In this document: piece after piece, positions 1 to 5,295 of the stretch
How the letters are laid out: each line of letters begins with the position of its first letter
Numbering within the stretch: the first letter of the stretch is position 1
NCBI GenBank assembly: GCA_020832965.1
Contig: JAJHRM010000186.1
Location: 1-5,295, forward strand
Origin: Thermofilum sp.
Lineage (GTDB): Archaea > Thermoproteota > Thermoprotei > Thermofilales > Thermofilaceae
DNA length: 5,295 nt
Direction of reading: 5' to 3'
Made by a program: the position numbers and the translations under genes
Notes under the pieces: generated by a model
Database searches by the model: none
Told to the model about the DNA's origin: nothing
The model's input: only the letters and a program-made list of their open reading frames with translations

Positions 1-1
1 C

Positions 2-1264
2 GCAATAGCTGCTGAAACGGCTTTCAATATCCTTGGCAAAAATCCGGACTATTTGCGAGAGAGAGCGTATTTCTTCAGAGATATGAAATTTTACGGAACA
101 GTAGCAACTATTTTAAAGAAGATAGGAGAGCATTTGGCAGGATACATACCGAAAGCGGCCTTAGGCTCTGCTATGCCTTCCGCTGTCGGCGTAGAAAGGT
201 TCGGAGTGATAGTTGAATTTGCAGATTATATTAAAAAATTAGAGAAGGTAGATGTAGATTCCGCTATCACATTAGTAGCTTTTGGTTATTTGACAGATGC
301 AGAGAATGCTCTCTTAAGAGCTTCAGAGCTGGCAGAACCTGTTTATAGCGAGTTAATGTCTAACCCTAGCAGTCCTAAAGCTCATGTTGAGTATTCTAAA
401 ATGTTAGAGTTTAATAAACTTATTAGAAACGAGAGTAAAGGTTTTGCTGGAATAAATATGCTTTACCAATTGCATAGAGAGGGGGTTAAGGGTTACATCG
501 AAAGCGTCATTAAAGCAATCATTGCGAGCGCAGATCCCACAGGTCTATCCGCTGTCGCCTCTAAGATCCAAGAAGTCCCTGAAGTGAGGGAGTTCTTTGA
601 CCAAATGTGCGCTTGGGAAGCTGAGCAGCACATTAGAGACGCTGCCTTCGAGCGCGGAGCCAGGAGCTTCGCTAAGGTAGCACGTGAATATGCGGAAACC
701 ACGAAAAGAGGAGATAGCGGCGGCGTAGTTACAGTGAGAGAAGGGAAGATCGTTTCCCTCGAAGCAGCTTCCGGCGTGGAAATTAGAGGTGAAGTCCAAA
801 ACCGAAAAATAGTTCTAATTGTTGACTCGAATACCCCCCGGGGGAAGACGATAACGGTAGATTTAGATAGTAAAAGCCTTCCGATAACTAAAATTGAAGA
901 AGTTGCAGTAATATTCGATGGAGAAAAGATAAAAATGGCTGATGATCTCGCTGATGTACTCAACCCAAACGATGACGAAAAACCAGAGTATTTCATCCTT
1001 TGGGGAAGTAAGGGCGCCCAAGTCTTCATCTCAATCCCTAGTTTCTCAGCGCACACCATCGAAATAATTCACACGCCTAGCATTCAAGGTGACGTAAACA
1101 ATGATGGTCTCGTAGACTACAGGGACCTAGCAACTGTAGTGGCAAGGTACGGTTCAAGGCAAGGCGACCCCAGCTACCTGGAGGCAGCGGATGTAAACCT
1201 TGATGGCGTTATCGATTACAAGGACCTAGCTCTAGTCGTGTCTCACTACGGAGAATCGCGGTAA
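2..1264 (+). CDS. Probable surface protein with C-terminal type I dockerin (5' end outside window)
   Basis: The frame is open from the first bases of the window, so the true start lies upstream; the TTG at 53 is internal. 420 residues are visible. Residues 1 to about 237 are mostly helical, with no family I recognise. About 238-360 form a beta-rich domain with the phrases PRGKTITVDL, FDGEKIKMADD and SIPSFSAHTIEI, which resemble a domain I recall from archaeal surface proteins (recollection, not a search). Residues 363-420 are a type I dockerin with two calcium loops of the pattern DxNxDGxxDxxD, at D364-D375 and D397-D408. Dockerins bind cohesin modules or fold as calcium-stabilised ends; no cohesin is visible here. 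A signal peptide would be expected in the missing N-terminus. Export is therefore inferred; the dockerin call is firm. The first 480 bases are more AT-rich than the rest. Confidence 0.88.
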   Translation, partial: AIAAETAFNILGKNPDYLRERAYFFRDMKFYGTVATILKKIGEHLAGYIPKAALGSAMPSAVGVERFGVIVEFADYIKKLEKVDVDSAITLVAFGYLTDAENALLRASELAEPVYSELMSNPSSPKAHVEYSKMLEFNKLIRNESKGFAGINMLYQLHREGVKGYIESVIKAIIASADPTGLSAVASKIQEVPEVREFFDQMCAWEAEQHIRDAAFERGARSFAKVAREYAETTKRGDSGGVVTVREGKIVSLEAASGVEIRGEVQNRKIVLIVDSNTPRGKTITVDLDSKSLPITKIEEVAVIFDGEKIKMADDLADVLNPNDDEKPEYFILWGSKGAQVFISIPSFSAHTIEIIHTPSIQGDVNNDGLVDYRDLATVVARYGSRQGDPSYLEAADVNLDGVIDYKDLALVVSHYGESR

Positions 1265-1279
1265 ACATCAACAAAGCAT

Positions 1280-1471
1280 TTGAAAAAGGTTATCAAGGCG
1301 GAGACGCCTAAACGTACGCGCGCAGCAAGTACGACGGCGCTCGGGAGCCAAAATCGCGCGCTAGACCCAACTAATAAACCTCCAGCACAAATTCAGCAAC
1401 AGCTCGCAGAAGAAATAGCCACTCATAAAAGCTACCTAGAAAAAGAAAAGCTGAAAGCAAAGGAAAAATAA
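1280..1471 (+). CDS. Doubtful small open frame directly behind the dockerin gene
   Basis: Sixty-three codons from a TTG to a TAA. The frame is the same as that of the dockerin gene and lies only 15 bases after its stop, so it could be a former C-terminal extension, a small downstream gene or chance. The product would be polar and basic, rich in K, A, Q, T and E, with a lysine-rich end, no hydrophobic segment and no motif I recognise. There is no ATG, no Shine-Dalgarno site and no clear TATA box before the TTG. The A-rich last 30 bases are equally well explained as a terminator tract of the convergent gene. I think it is more likely not a protein gene. Confidence 0.25.
   Translation: MKKVIKAETPKRTRAASTTALGSQNRALDPTNKPPAQIQQQLAEEIATHKSYLEKEKLKAKEK
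1440..1470 (-). terminator. T-rich terminator tract of the leftward ankyrin operon
   Basis: On the minus strand, 23 to 53 bases past the stop of the zinc-ribbon ankyrin gene, there are runs TTTTT (1468-1464), TTTT (1449-1446) and TTTTT (1444-1440) with only short interruptions. Archaeal RNA polymerase commonly terminates at such T clusters without a hairpin. The position between two convergent genes fits. The tract overlaps the 3' end of the doubtful plus-strand frame. Confidence 0.45.
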
Positions 1472-1492
1472 CCGAAAACAACTACAACATAC

Positions 1493-3202
1493 CTAGACAT
1501 ACCTCTTACAGTTAAAGCAGTAGTACCTACCAAGCGTCCCCAAACGATAAGCAGGCCTACCACAGTAAGGACAAACAACAGTCACAGCATCTGATCTCCT
1601 ACCGCTAGAAACAAGCCTGCCCCTAGACTTAACCCAGAATTCTTTAATCATCCTTCCGCAAACCCTCTCCGACTCACGAGCTCCAGAATCACGAGTATAC
1701 TCTTCTGCCAAATCTAAAACAGAGACGCCTCGGTCGTTCCTAATAGTCGGATCTGCACCATTCTCGAGTAATAACTTAACAGTGTCAGCATTACAAGTTG
1801 ACAACATAAGAAGATAGTGAAGTGGTGTATTACCAAAAGCATCTCTCGCATTGACATCAGCTCCATGTTTAGCTAATAAAGTGATGCATTCGCGTCGCGC
1901 GGGTTCCTCTACTAGTCCATTCCAACTTCCATAGCCCCCAAATAAAGGATCTTCCTCTTTCACGGTATAATGTAGGGGCGTGCAAGCACCTCGATCAATA
2001 GATGTTCTTGCGTTTATATCAGCACCACGTTTAATCAGCATCTTTACAATCTCAACCTCACCATAATAGGCAGCAACATGGAGTGGAGTAACGCCAAAGG
2101 TTGTTTTAGCGTTTACGTCTGCACCATATTCAAGTAAAGTCTTTACAACATCTAGGAGTGGTTCCCTTGCGCCAAAACATTTATGCGCGGCATAGTGTAA
2201 AGGAGTTAAACCTTCTTTATCCCTTGCATTTATGTCGGCCCCTGCTTCGATAAGCATCTTTGCAACACTTGCATTGCTTGCATAGTGGAGAGGTATTCTG
2301 CCTACATTGTCTCTGGCATTTACATCTGCACCGCGTTTAAGCAGCAACCTAGCTACATCGGCATTACCGCTCACTGCCGCTAAATGAAGGGGAGTAATAC
2401 CACCCGGGGTTTTTGAATTAACGTCAGAGCCTTTTTCAATAAGCAATTTAACTGTAGCCACATCTCCTCCAATGATAGCAAAGTGCAATGCAGTTAAAGG
2501 CAAGTCCCATCCTAGGTAATCATCGGCGCTCCAATTGCCAAGAATCACGCGATCTTCCTTCTTATCGACTATTAATTCATGAAAAACCTCAGGTACATAG
2601 AAGGACCGTTCGATTTTCGCATTTATGTCTGCAGCGTTTTCTAGAAGCAATTTAGCGATTATAGCGTCTCCGATCCTTGCCGCGTAGTGGAGGGGTGTTT
2701 TACCATTCCAGTCCTTAATGTTAACGTCTGCTCCCTTTTCAATCAGAGACCTAACAATGCCAGCGTGCCCAATAAAGGTGGCCCAGTGCAAGAGTGAAAC
2801 ACCATTTTTATCTCTTGCATTTGGGACTCTAAGGTTCACGAGGAGCTTTTCAGCTTTAGGGATGTCTCCTTTCTTTAGGACCTCAAACAGTTCCATTATG
2901 TTTTCGATCATGTTTGCAATTTCTATGCGTCCTCTCTCGCGAGCTATGTCGGCAGCTGTCTTGCCTGTATTGTCCTTTATTGAGGGATCTGCACCGTTCT
3001 CTAAAAGTAGTTTAACAACATCCGTGTGACCGTTGTAGGCAGCGTAATGCAGAGGTGTGGATCCATTAGATGAGGTTGCATTTACATAGCCCATCTTGAT
3101 AGGGATAGGGTACCAAAAGCTATTTAAGTGTGCCAAAAGTTCTTTAACTCTTTCAGTGTCTCCATTTTCTGCTGCTTTGAAGAGTTCCTCTTCTAGGTTC
3201 AT
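1493..3202 (-). CDS. Ankyrin-repeat protein with C-terminal zinc ribbon
   Basis: 569 residues of about a dozen ankyrin repeats with the usual signature (G-TPLHYAA-G, VVKLLLENGADVNARD). Clear repeats lie near 46-78, 133-165, 166-197, 235-265, 267-298, 330-367, 369-400 and 456-489. Degenerate or capping repeats lie near 2-45, 80-132 and 490-525, and a short repeat near 300-328. Loops interrupt the array near 198-234 and 414-432. The last 30 residues are a zinc ribbon with C544, C547, C562 and C565 (CPYC and CFNC) ending in KRYV. No signal peptide or membrane helix is seen, so it is cytoplasmic. Ankyrin arrays bind other proteins and the ribbon may bind nucleic acid or protein; the target is unknown. 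Two ATG codons stand in tandem (3205, 3202). I chose the second because its N-terminus aligns without a gap to the ankyrin paralogue at 4792 and has the same distance to a TATA-like box. It follows the winged-helix gene with no gap, so co-transcription is also possible. Confidence 0.93.
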   Translation of the reverse strand: MNLEEELFKAAENGDTERVKELLAHLNSFWYPIPIKMGYVNATSSNGSTPLHYAAYNGHTDVVKLLLENGADPSIKDNTGKTAADIARERGRIEIANMIENIMELFEVLKKGDIPKAEKLLVNLRVPNARDKNGVSLLHWATFIGHAGIVRSLIEKGADVNIKDWNGKTPLHYAARIGDAIIAKLLLENAADINAKIERSFYVPEVFHELIVDKKEDRVILGNWSADDYLGWDLPLTALHFAIIGGDVATVKLLIEKGSDVNSKTPGGITPLHLAAVSGNADVARLLLKRGADVNARDNVGRIPLHYASNASVAKMLIEAGADINARDKEGLTPLHYAAHKCFGAREPLLDVVKTLLEYGADVNAKTTFGVTPLHVAAYYGEVEIVKMLIKRGADINARTSIDRGACTPLHYTVKEEDPLFGGYGSWNGLVEEPARRECITLLAKHGADVNARDAFGNTPLHYLLMLSTCNADTVKLLLENGADPTIRNDRGVSVLDLAEEYTRDSGARESERVCGRMIKEFWVKSRGRLVSSGRRSDAVTVVCPYCGRPAYRLGTLGRYYCFNCKRYV

Positions 3203-3205
3203 CAT

Positions 3206-3901
3206 TTATGAGAGGAGTTTATCCTTTTTTAGTTTTATCGCGCGCTCGATCTTTGCTCTTGTGCGCTGCTTGTCTGCTGTTCTGTCGATGTTGCGGATTT
3301 TCTCGTCGACCTCGATCGCCTTTAACTCGTTTTCGAGCTCCCTGATCCTCTCCTCCAGTTTCCTGCAGGATTCGTCTATGGTTAGCAGTATGGTTTTGAA
3401 GGTTTTGGCTACTTCGAGGAACGACTTGTTGTACTCCGCCCTGAGCCTCTCGTAGACCTCCGGGTGTAGAGTCGCCGACTCGCTGTCCAGCTTCTGGAGC
3501 GCCTGTATGTTCCTGACCAGGCTGGGCATTATTTCGCGGACCTGCGCTGGCTCACGTGGGAAAATCCCGAGGGGTGCTCCGGCGCCCTCCGTAGTGCTTC
3601 TCAGCTCCGCCCACTTGTCCAGGTACCCTTTTTGGGAGATTCTCCCCTCCATGTAGTCGGCGATCAGCTTCACGAATCGTGACAGGCAGTACTCCCTTGC
3701 CTTTTCCGTCGGCGGCGCCTTGACTATCTTCAAGTACTCTCCCTCTGCTAGGCGTAGGAGCGCCTCTTCCGCCTCGTCCACGCTGACGCCCAGCCTCCTG
3801 GCTACCTCGTAGACGTCAACGCCAACCCTAGGCGAGGTGGACGCACTCTCCTTCAAGTATGACAGCAACCTGTACTCCAGGGGGGAGAGCTCCCCCACCA
3901 T
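3206..3901 (-). CDS. Winged-helix / coiled-coil protein
   Basis: 231 residues. Residues 5-62 read as a winged helix-turn-helix (LSPLEYRLLSYL, then VYEVARRLGVSVDEAEEALLRL, then a short strand), a fold that mostly binds DNA in archaea. The middle is helical, and about 175-215 is a charged coiled coil with leucines and isoleucines at heptad spacing, suited to self-assembly. There is no signal peptide or membrane helix. The ATG start is supported by AGGTGG six bases upstream, overlapping the stop of the membrane-anchor frame, so the two were translated as an operon. The gene is clearly GC-richer than the long ankyrin gene (35 of 60 bases at 3481-3540 against 26 of 60 at 2461-2520). The last ten residues are lysine-rich and AT-rich and may not be original. 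A transcription regulator is the simplest guess. A cytoskeletal or ESCRT-like role is possible, since those proteins also combine helices and winged helices, but I see no specific family mark. Confidence 0.85.
   Translation of the reverse strand: MVGELSPLEYRLLSYLKESASTSPRVGVDVYEVARRLGVSVDEAEEALLRLAEGEYLKIVKAPPTEKAREYCLSRFVKLIADYMEGRISQKGYLDKWAELRSTTEGAGAPLGIFPREPAQVREIMPSLVRNIQALQKLDSESATLHPEVYERLRAEYNKSFLEVAKTFKTILLTIDESCRKLEERIRELENELKAIEVDEKIRNIDRTADKQRTRAKIERAIKLKKDKLLS
3223..3236 (-). promoter_or_regulatory. Possible own promoter of the long ankyrin gene
   Basis: The minus strand reads AAAACTAAAAAAGG inside the last codons of the winged-helix gene. The TATA-like CTAAAA is centred about 27 bases before the second ATG (3202), the spacing expected for a leaderless archaeal transcript. 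The same arrangement stands before the ankyrin gene starting at 4792. No Shine-Dalgarno site is visible before the ATG, which agrees with a leaderless start. It could instead be only lysine codons at the end of the upstream gene. Confidence 0.42.
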
Positions 3902-3907
3902 GGGTAA

Positions 3908-3913
3908 CCACCT
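3908..3913 (-). promoter_or_regulatory. Ribosome binding site of the winged-helix gene
   Basis: The minus strand has AGGTGG ending six bases before the ATG at 3901. It matches the GGTG core complementary to the archaeal 16S rRNA 3' end. It overlaps the TAG stop of the out-of-frame membrane-anchor segment, as is normal between genes of one operon. This indirectly supports that segment as a real, once-translated gene end. Confidence 0.6.
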
Positions 3914-4049
3914 AGTCTAAGTTCACTACCTCTTCCTCGGCCGCAACTTCGGGTACCGCCACAGCCCTCCTCCTCCCAGTGAACCTGCGAACCACGACGC
4001 CCAAGCCGACTCCGACAATCACGGGAACCACGATAAATATCGTTGCAGC
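3912..4049 (-). pseudogene. Out-of-frame C-terminal membrane anchor of the upstream gene
   Basis: In the frame one base back from the upstream coding frame, this stretch encodes GAATIFIVVPVIVGVGLG and VVV, a textbook membrane helix. Arginines follow (RRFTGRRR), then an acidic tail ending in VVNLD and a TAG stop. This is the C-terminal anchor of a surface protein, with the positive residues on the inside. It has no start codon of its own in a sensible place. Adding one base in the GGGGG run (4053-4049, minus strand) joins it to the preceding frame, giving a 293-residue product with the helix at about 249-268. It is either the end of a frameshifted gene or is reached by slippage. Confidence 0.72.
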
Positions 4050-4792
4050 CCCCTCCTGAAGCTAATATCCTCCTTTGCCACGAGGTAGTACTCCTCCCCG
4101 GGTTTAGGCGTGTAGGTTCCAATCACGCTGCCCCTCTTTACGTAGCATCCGTTGCTGGAGAAGTCTATTGGCCAGAACAGCCACTGGAAGCTTTTCATCA
4201 GCAATGGGAGCGCGTCATCCGAGGAGAAGCTTACGTCTTCGCTGTACAGCTTCAGTGTGTAATTACCTTTATCGAGTCTCCTTGGATCGCCCAATAAAGT
4301 ACCCGGGATGAGAGGCGAGTAATTGAATGCTCCAGCAAGCTTCAATTCGATGTGCCTTTTAGCTTGATAACAGCCAGCCCTTATAATTAGGTCAGCAGTA
4401 CTTGGAGGTCGCTGGGCGGGCTCGGATAGGCATACATTAATGCGTAGAGGAATGGAACGATTAATTTCCTTCAGAGGAGTTAACCCCCCTTCTGTAAAGA
4501 AAAGCGCGTCACACTCTCCAGCCCATACCACTAACAGAGGCCGAGAAGTTTCCTTGATCGTATGGTAACTCATGAAAACTCTCTCGCGCGCTTCGCTACG
4601 TATATTTACGTACACTCCTTTTTCGATCAATAGTTTTACGACATTTACGTGTCCATGCTTTGCGGCATAGTGTAAAGGGGTTAGTCCGTCCCTATCCCTA
4701 GCATTTGCGTCCGCTCCTTTCTCTAAAAGCTCTTTTACTTTGGCAGCGTCACCGTCAGCGGCAGCTTTCAGGAGCTCTTCATTCAGCCCCAT
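4019..4792 (-). CDS. Ankyrin N-terminus fused to an extracellular-type domain, frameshifted before its membrane anchor
   Basis: 257 residues from the ATG at 4792. Residues 1-66 are two ankyrin repeats (EELLKAAADGDAAKVKELL, DGLTPLHYAAKHGHVNVVKLL) closely like the start of the long ankyrin protein. From about 70 the sequence changes to a beta-rich region (LRINVCLSEP, IELKLAGAFNYSPLIPGTL, NYTLKLYSEDVSF, EEYYLVAKEDI) of the kind found outside the membrane. I do not recognise its family. The frame then runs through GGGGG and stops at 4019, while the neighbouring frame carries a membrane helix, so the original gene ended at 3912. No signal peptide exists to export the beta domain; ankyrin repeats sit where it should be. 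I infer a chimera made by recombination, now probably non-functional. The TTG at 4807 would add five residues but is unlikely, because the ATG lies the right distance from a TATA box for a leaderless start. Confidence 0.75.
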   Translation of the reverse strand: MGLNEELLKAAADGDAAKVKELLEKGADANARDRDGLTPLHYAAKHGHVNVVKLLIEKGVYVNIRSEARERVFMSYHTIKETSRPLLVVWAGECDALFFTEGGLTPLKEINRSIPLRINVCLSEPAQRPPSTADLIIRAGCYQAKRHIELKLAGAFNYSPLIPGTLLGDPRRLDKGNYTLKLYSEDVSFSSDDALPLLMKSFQWLFWPIDFSSNGCYVKRGSVIGTYTPKPGEEYYLVAKEDISFRRGLQRYLSWFP

Positions 4793-4814
4793 TGAGTGTG
4801 AGAGCAATTGCTTT

Positions 4815-4826
4815 CCTTTAAGTTTT
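4815..4826 (-). promoter_or_regulatory. Promoter of the ankyrin-fusion gene
   Basis: The minus strand reads AAAACTTAAAGG. The TATA-like CTTAAA is centred 27 bases before the A of the ATG at 4792, so transcription should begin at or next to the start codon, a leaderless mRNA common in crenarchaea. No Shine-Dalgarno site precedes the ATG, which agrees. The sequence strongly resembles that before the long ankyrin gene at 3223-3236. Confidence 0.55.
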
Positions 4827-4918
4827 GTGACTGGTGAGGGAGTTGTGGGCTGTATAACGGACTGGGCTTCTATCGAACAATCTAAACAAGTTCTCTCCTG
4901 ATAGCCGCTAGCGCGCGC

Positions 4919-4930
4919 AAGGTTTATTAG
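4919..4930 (+). promoter_or_regulatory. Promoter of the rightward gene at 4954
   Basis: The plus strand reads AAGGTTTATTAG: a purine-rich BRE-like start followed by TTTATTA, centred 28 bases before the ATG at 4954. This predicts a leaderless transcript. No Shine-Dalgarno site stands before that ATG. Confidence 0.5.
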
Positions 4931-4953
4931 TATGTGATTATACCTTTTACCTA

Positions 4954-5295
4954 ATGGAAGGTGTCGATTTAAGTGAAGTTAACGAGCTTGTTGAACATCC
5001 TGAGTATTTCCTTATAGGTACGCTAAGCAAGCGGCTTGCTTGGTCTATATATTTCCCTTTGAGATTGGTTGCAAAAAGGAACGAATACGTACAGTCTCTA
5101 AAGATCCCCAGCATCGCTGACCACAAGGCTTCAGGCTTAGCTTCAGCTGCGGGTACTATAGCTGGGCTGGCCGCCGCTTTTACGCTAGGTGTTGGCTTTA
5201 AGTATACGAAAGGAACAGATGGATTCATAGCATTTAAAGATTGCCCATTGATAGCAGCTAAAATAATAGACTATGATACTTATTCTAAAGTGCAT
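4954..5295 (+). CDS. Unrecognised protein, 5' part only
   Basis: 114 codons from ATG, open to the end of the window. The product begins MEGVDLSEVNELVEHPEYF. A basic stretch with aromatics follows (KRLAWSIYFPLRLVAKRNEY), then an alanine- and glycine-rich hydrophobic segment at about 61-82 that could be a membrane helix or a buried helix. The sequence continues with TDGFIAFKDCPLIAAKIIDY. No signal peptide is apparent and I recognise no family. The start is supported by a TATA-like box at leaderless distance and by the absence of any other good start. An overlapping minus-strand open frame (4947-5228) lacks such support. The gene diverges from the ankyrin operon and may share regulation with it, but nothing shows this directly. 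Confidence 0.7.
   Translation, partial: MEGVDLSEVNELVEHPEYFLIGTLSKRLAWSIYFPLRLVAKRNEYVQSLKIPSIADHKASGLASAAGTIAGLAAAFTLGVGFKYTKGTDGFIAFKDCPLIAAKIIDYDTYSKVH

Larger units (their letters stand above)
4793..4953. other. Divergent intergenic region
   Basis: 161 bases between two divergent start codons. Each side has a TATA-like box about 27-28 bases before its ATG. The middle holds no open frame of note. A weak imperfect inverted repeat, CTATC/GATAG with an inner GAAC/GTTC, lies at about 4869-4904. It is too weak to call an operator. Confidence 0.6.

Noticed and set aside
53..55. TTG as the start of the dockerin protein
   Set aside because: The frame is open all the way to the left edge with plausible helical protein sequence, so the TTG is an internal leucine codon.
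835..844. CCCCCGGGGG palindrome as a regulatory site or hairpin
   Set aside because: It lies within the conserved TPRGKT coding stretch, has no loop, and has no T tract after it.
493..1059. Minus-strand open frame of 188 codons opposite the dockerin gene
   Set aside because: It lies entirely opposite a well-supported coding frame with recognisable domains; the product is serine-rich with no motif, as expected of an antisense shadow.
1493..3202. Regular DNA repeats resembling a repeat array
   Set aside because: The periodicity of about 99 bases is explained by ankyrin repeats at the protein level; spacing and sequence vary and there are no constant repeats with unique spacers.
3853..4122. 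Minus-strand open frame of 89 codons across the frameshift region
   Set aside because: Its translation is rich in G, R, S, C and W with no structure. It is the third frame of the anchor segment, and neither it nor the ribosome binding site arrangement suggests a gene.
4805..4807. TTG as the start of the ankyrin-fusion gene
   Set aside because: The ATG at 4792 aligns with the paralogue's start and lies at leaderless distance from the TATA box; the TTG would sit too close to it.
4869..4904. Imperfect inverted repeat in the divergent intergenic region
   Set aside because: The arms are only four to five bases with an unpaired bulge, well within chance for this length.
4947..5228. Minus-strand open frame of 93 codons opposite the rightward gene
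   Set aside because: The plus strand has a TATA box and ATG in proper spacing and stays open to the window edge; the minus frame has no such signals.

Overview
The window looks like chromosomal DNA of a thermophilic archaeon, most likely a crenarchaeote of the Thermofilum/Thermoproteales kind. The grounds are archaeal TATA-like boxes placed for leaderless transcripts, a GGTG-type Shine-Dalgarno site, a C-terminal CPYC...CFNC zinc ribbon of a style common in crenarchaeal proteins, and a surface-type beta domain followed by a dockerin. The taxon is an inference from these features, not from a marker gene.

Layout, left to right. (1) Positions 2-1264 (+) hold the 3' part of a gene for a probable surface protein: a helical region, a beta-rich domain and a complete type I dockerin at the C-terminus. 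(2) Positions 1265-1492 hold a doubtful 63-codon open frame, in frame with the preceding gene just beyond its stop. Its A-rich 3' end is also a T-rich, terminator-like tract for the opposite strand. (3) A leftward cluster runs from 4792 down to 1493. First is a short ankyrin protein fused to an extracellular-type domain, with its membrane anchor cut off by an apparent one-base frameshift. Next is a winged-helix/coiled-coil protein, and last a long ankyrin-repeat protein ending in a zinc ribbon. (4) A 161-bp divergent intergenic region follows. (5) Positions 4954-5295 (+) hold the 5' part of an unrecognised gene that runs off the window.

The most interesting structure is in the leftward cluster. 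The two ankyrin genes share similar DNA directly upstream of their starts (AAAACT, A-rich, GGA, CTCTCA), with the same TATA-to-start spacing and matching N-termini. Between them lies a markedly GC-richer block: the 3' half of the membrane-anchored gene plus the winged-helix gene. I infer that ankyrin units, carrying their own promoters, were duplicated into an older GC-rich operon. One copy replaced the 5' end of a surface-protein gene; the other landed at the 3' end of the winged-helix gene and may have rewritten its last residues. Whether the fused gene is a decaying pseudogene, a sequencing artefact at a run of five G, or a slippage-controlled anchor switch cannot be settled from this sequence.

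No tRNA, rRNA, CRISPR array or transposase gene was seen.
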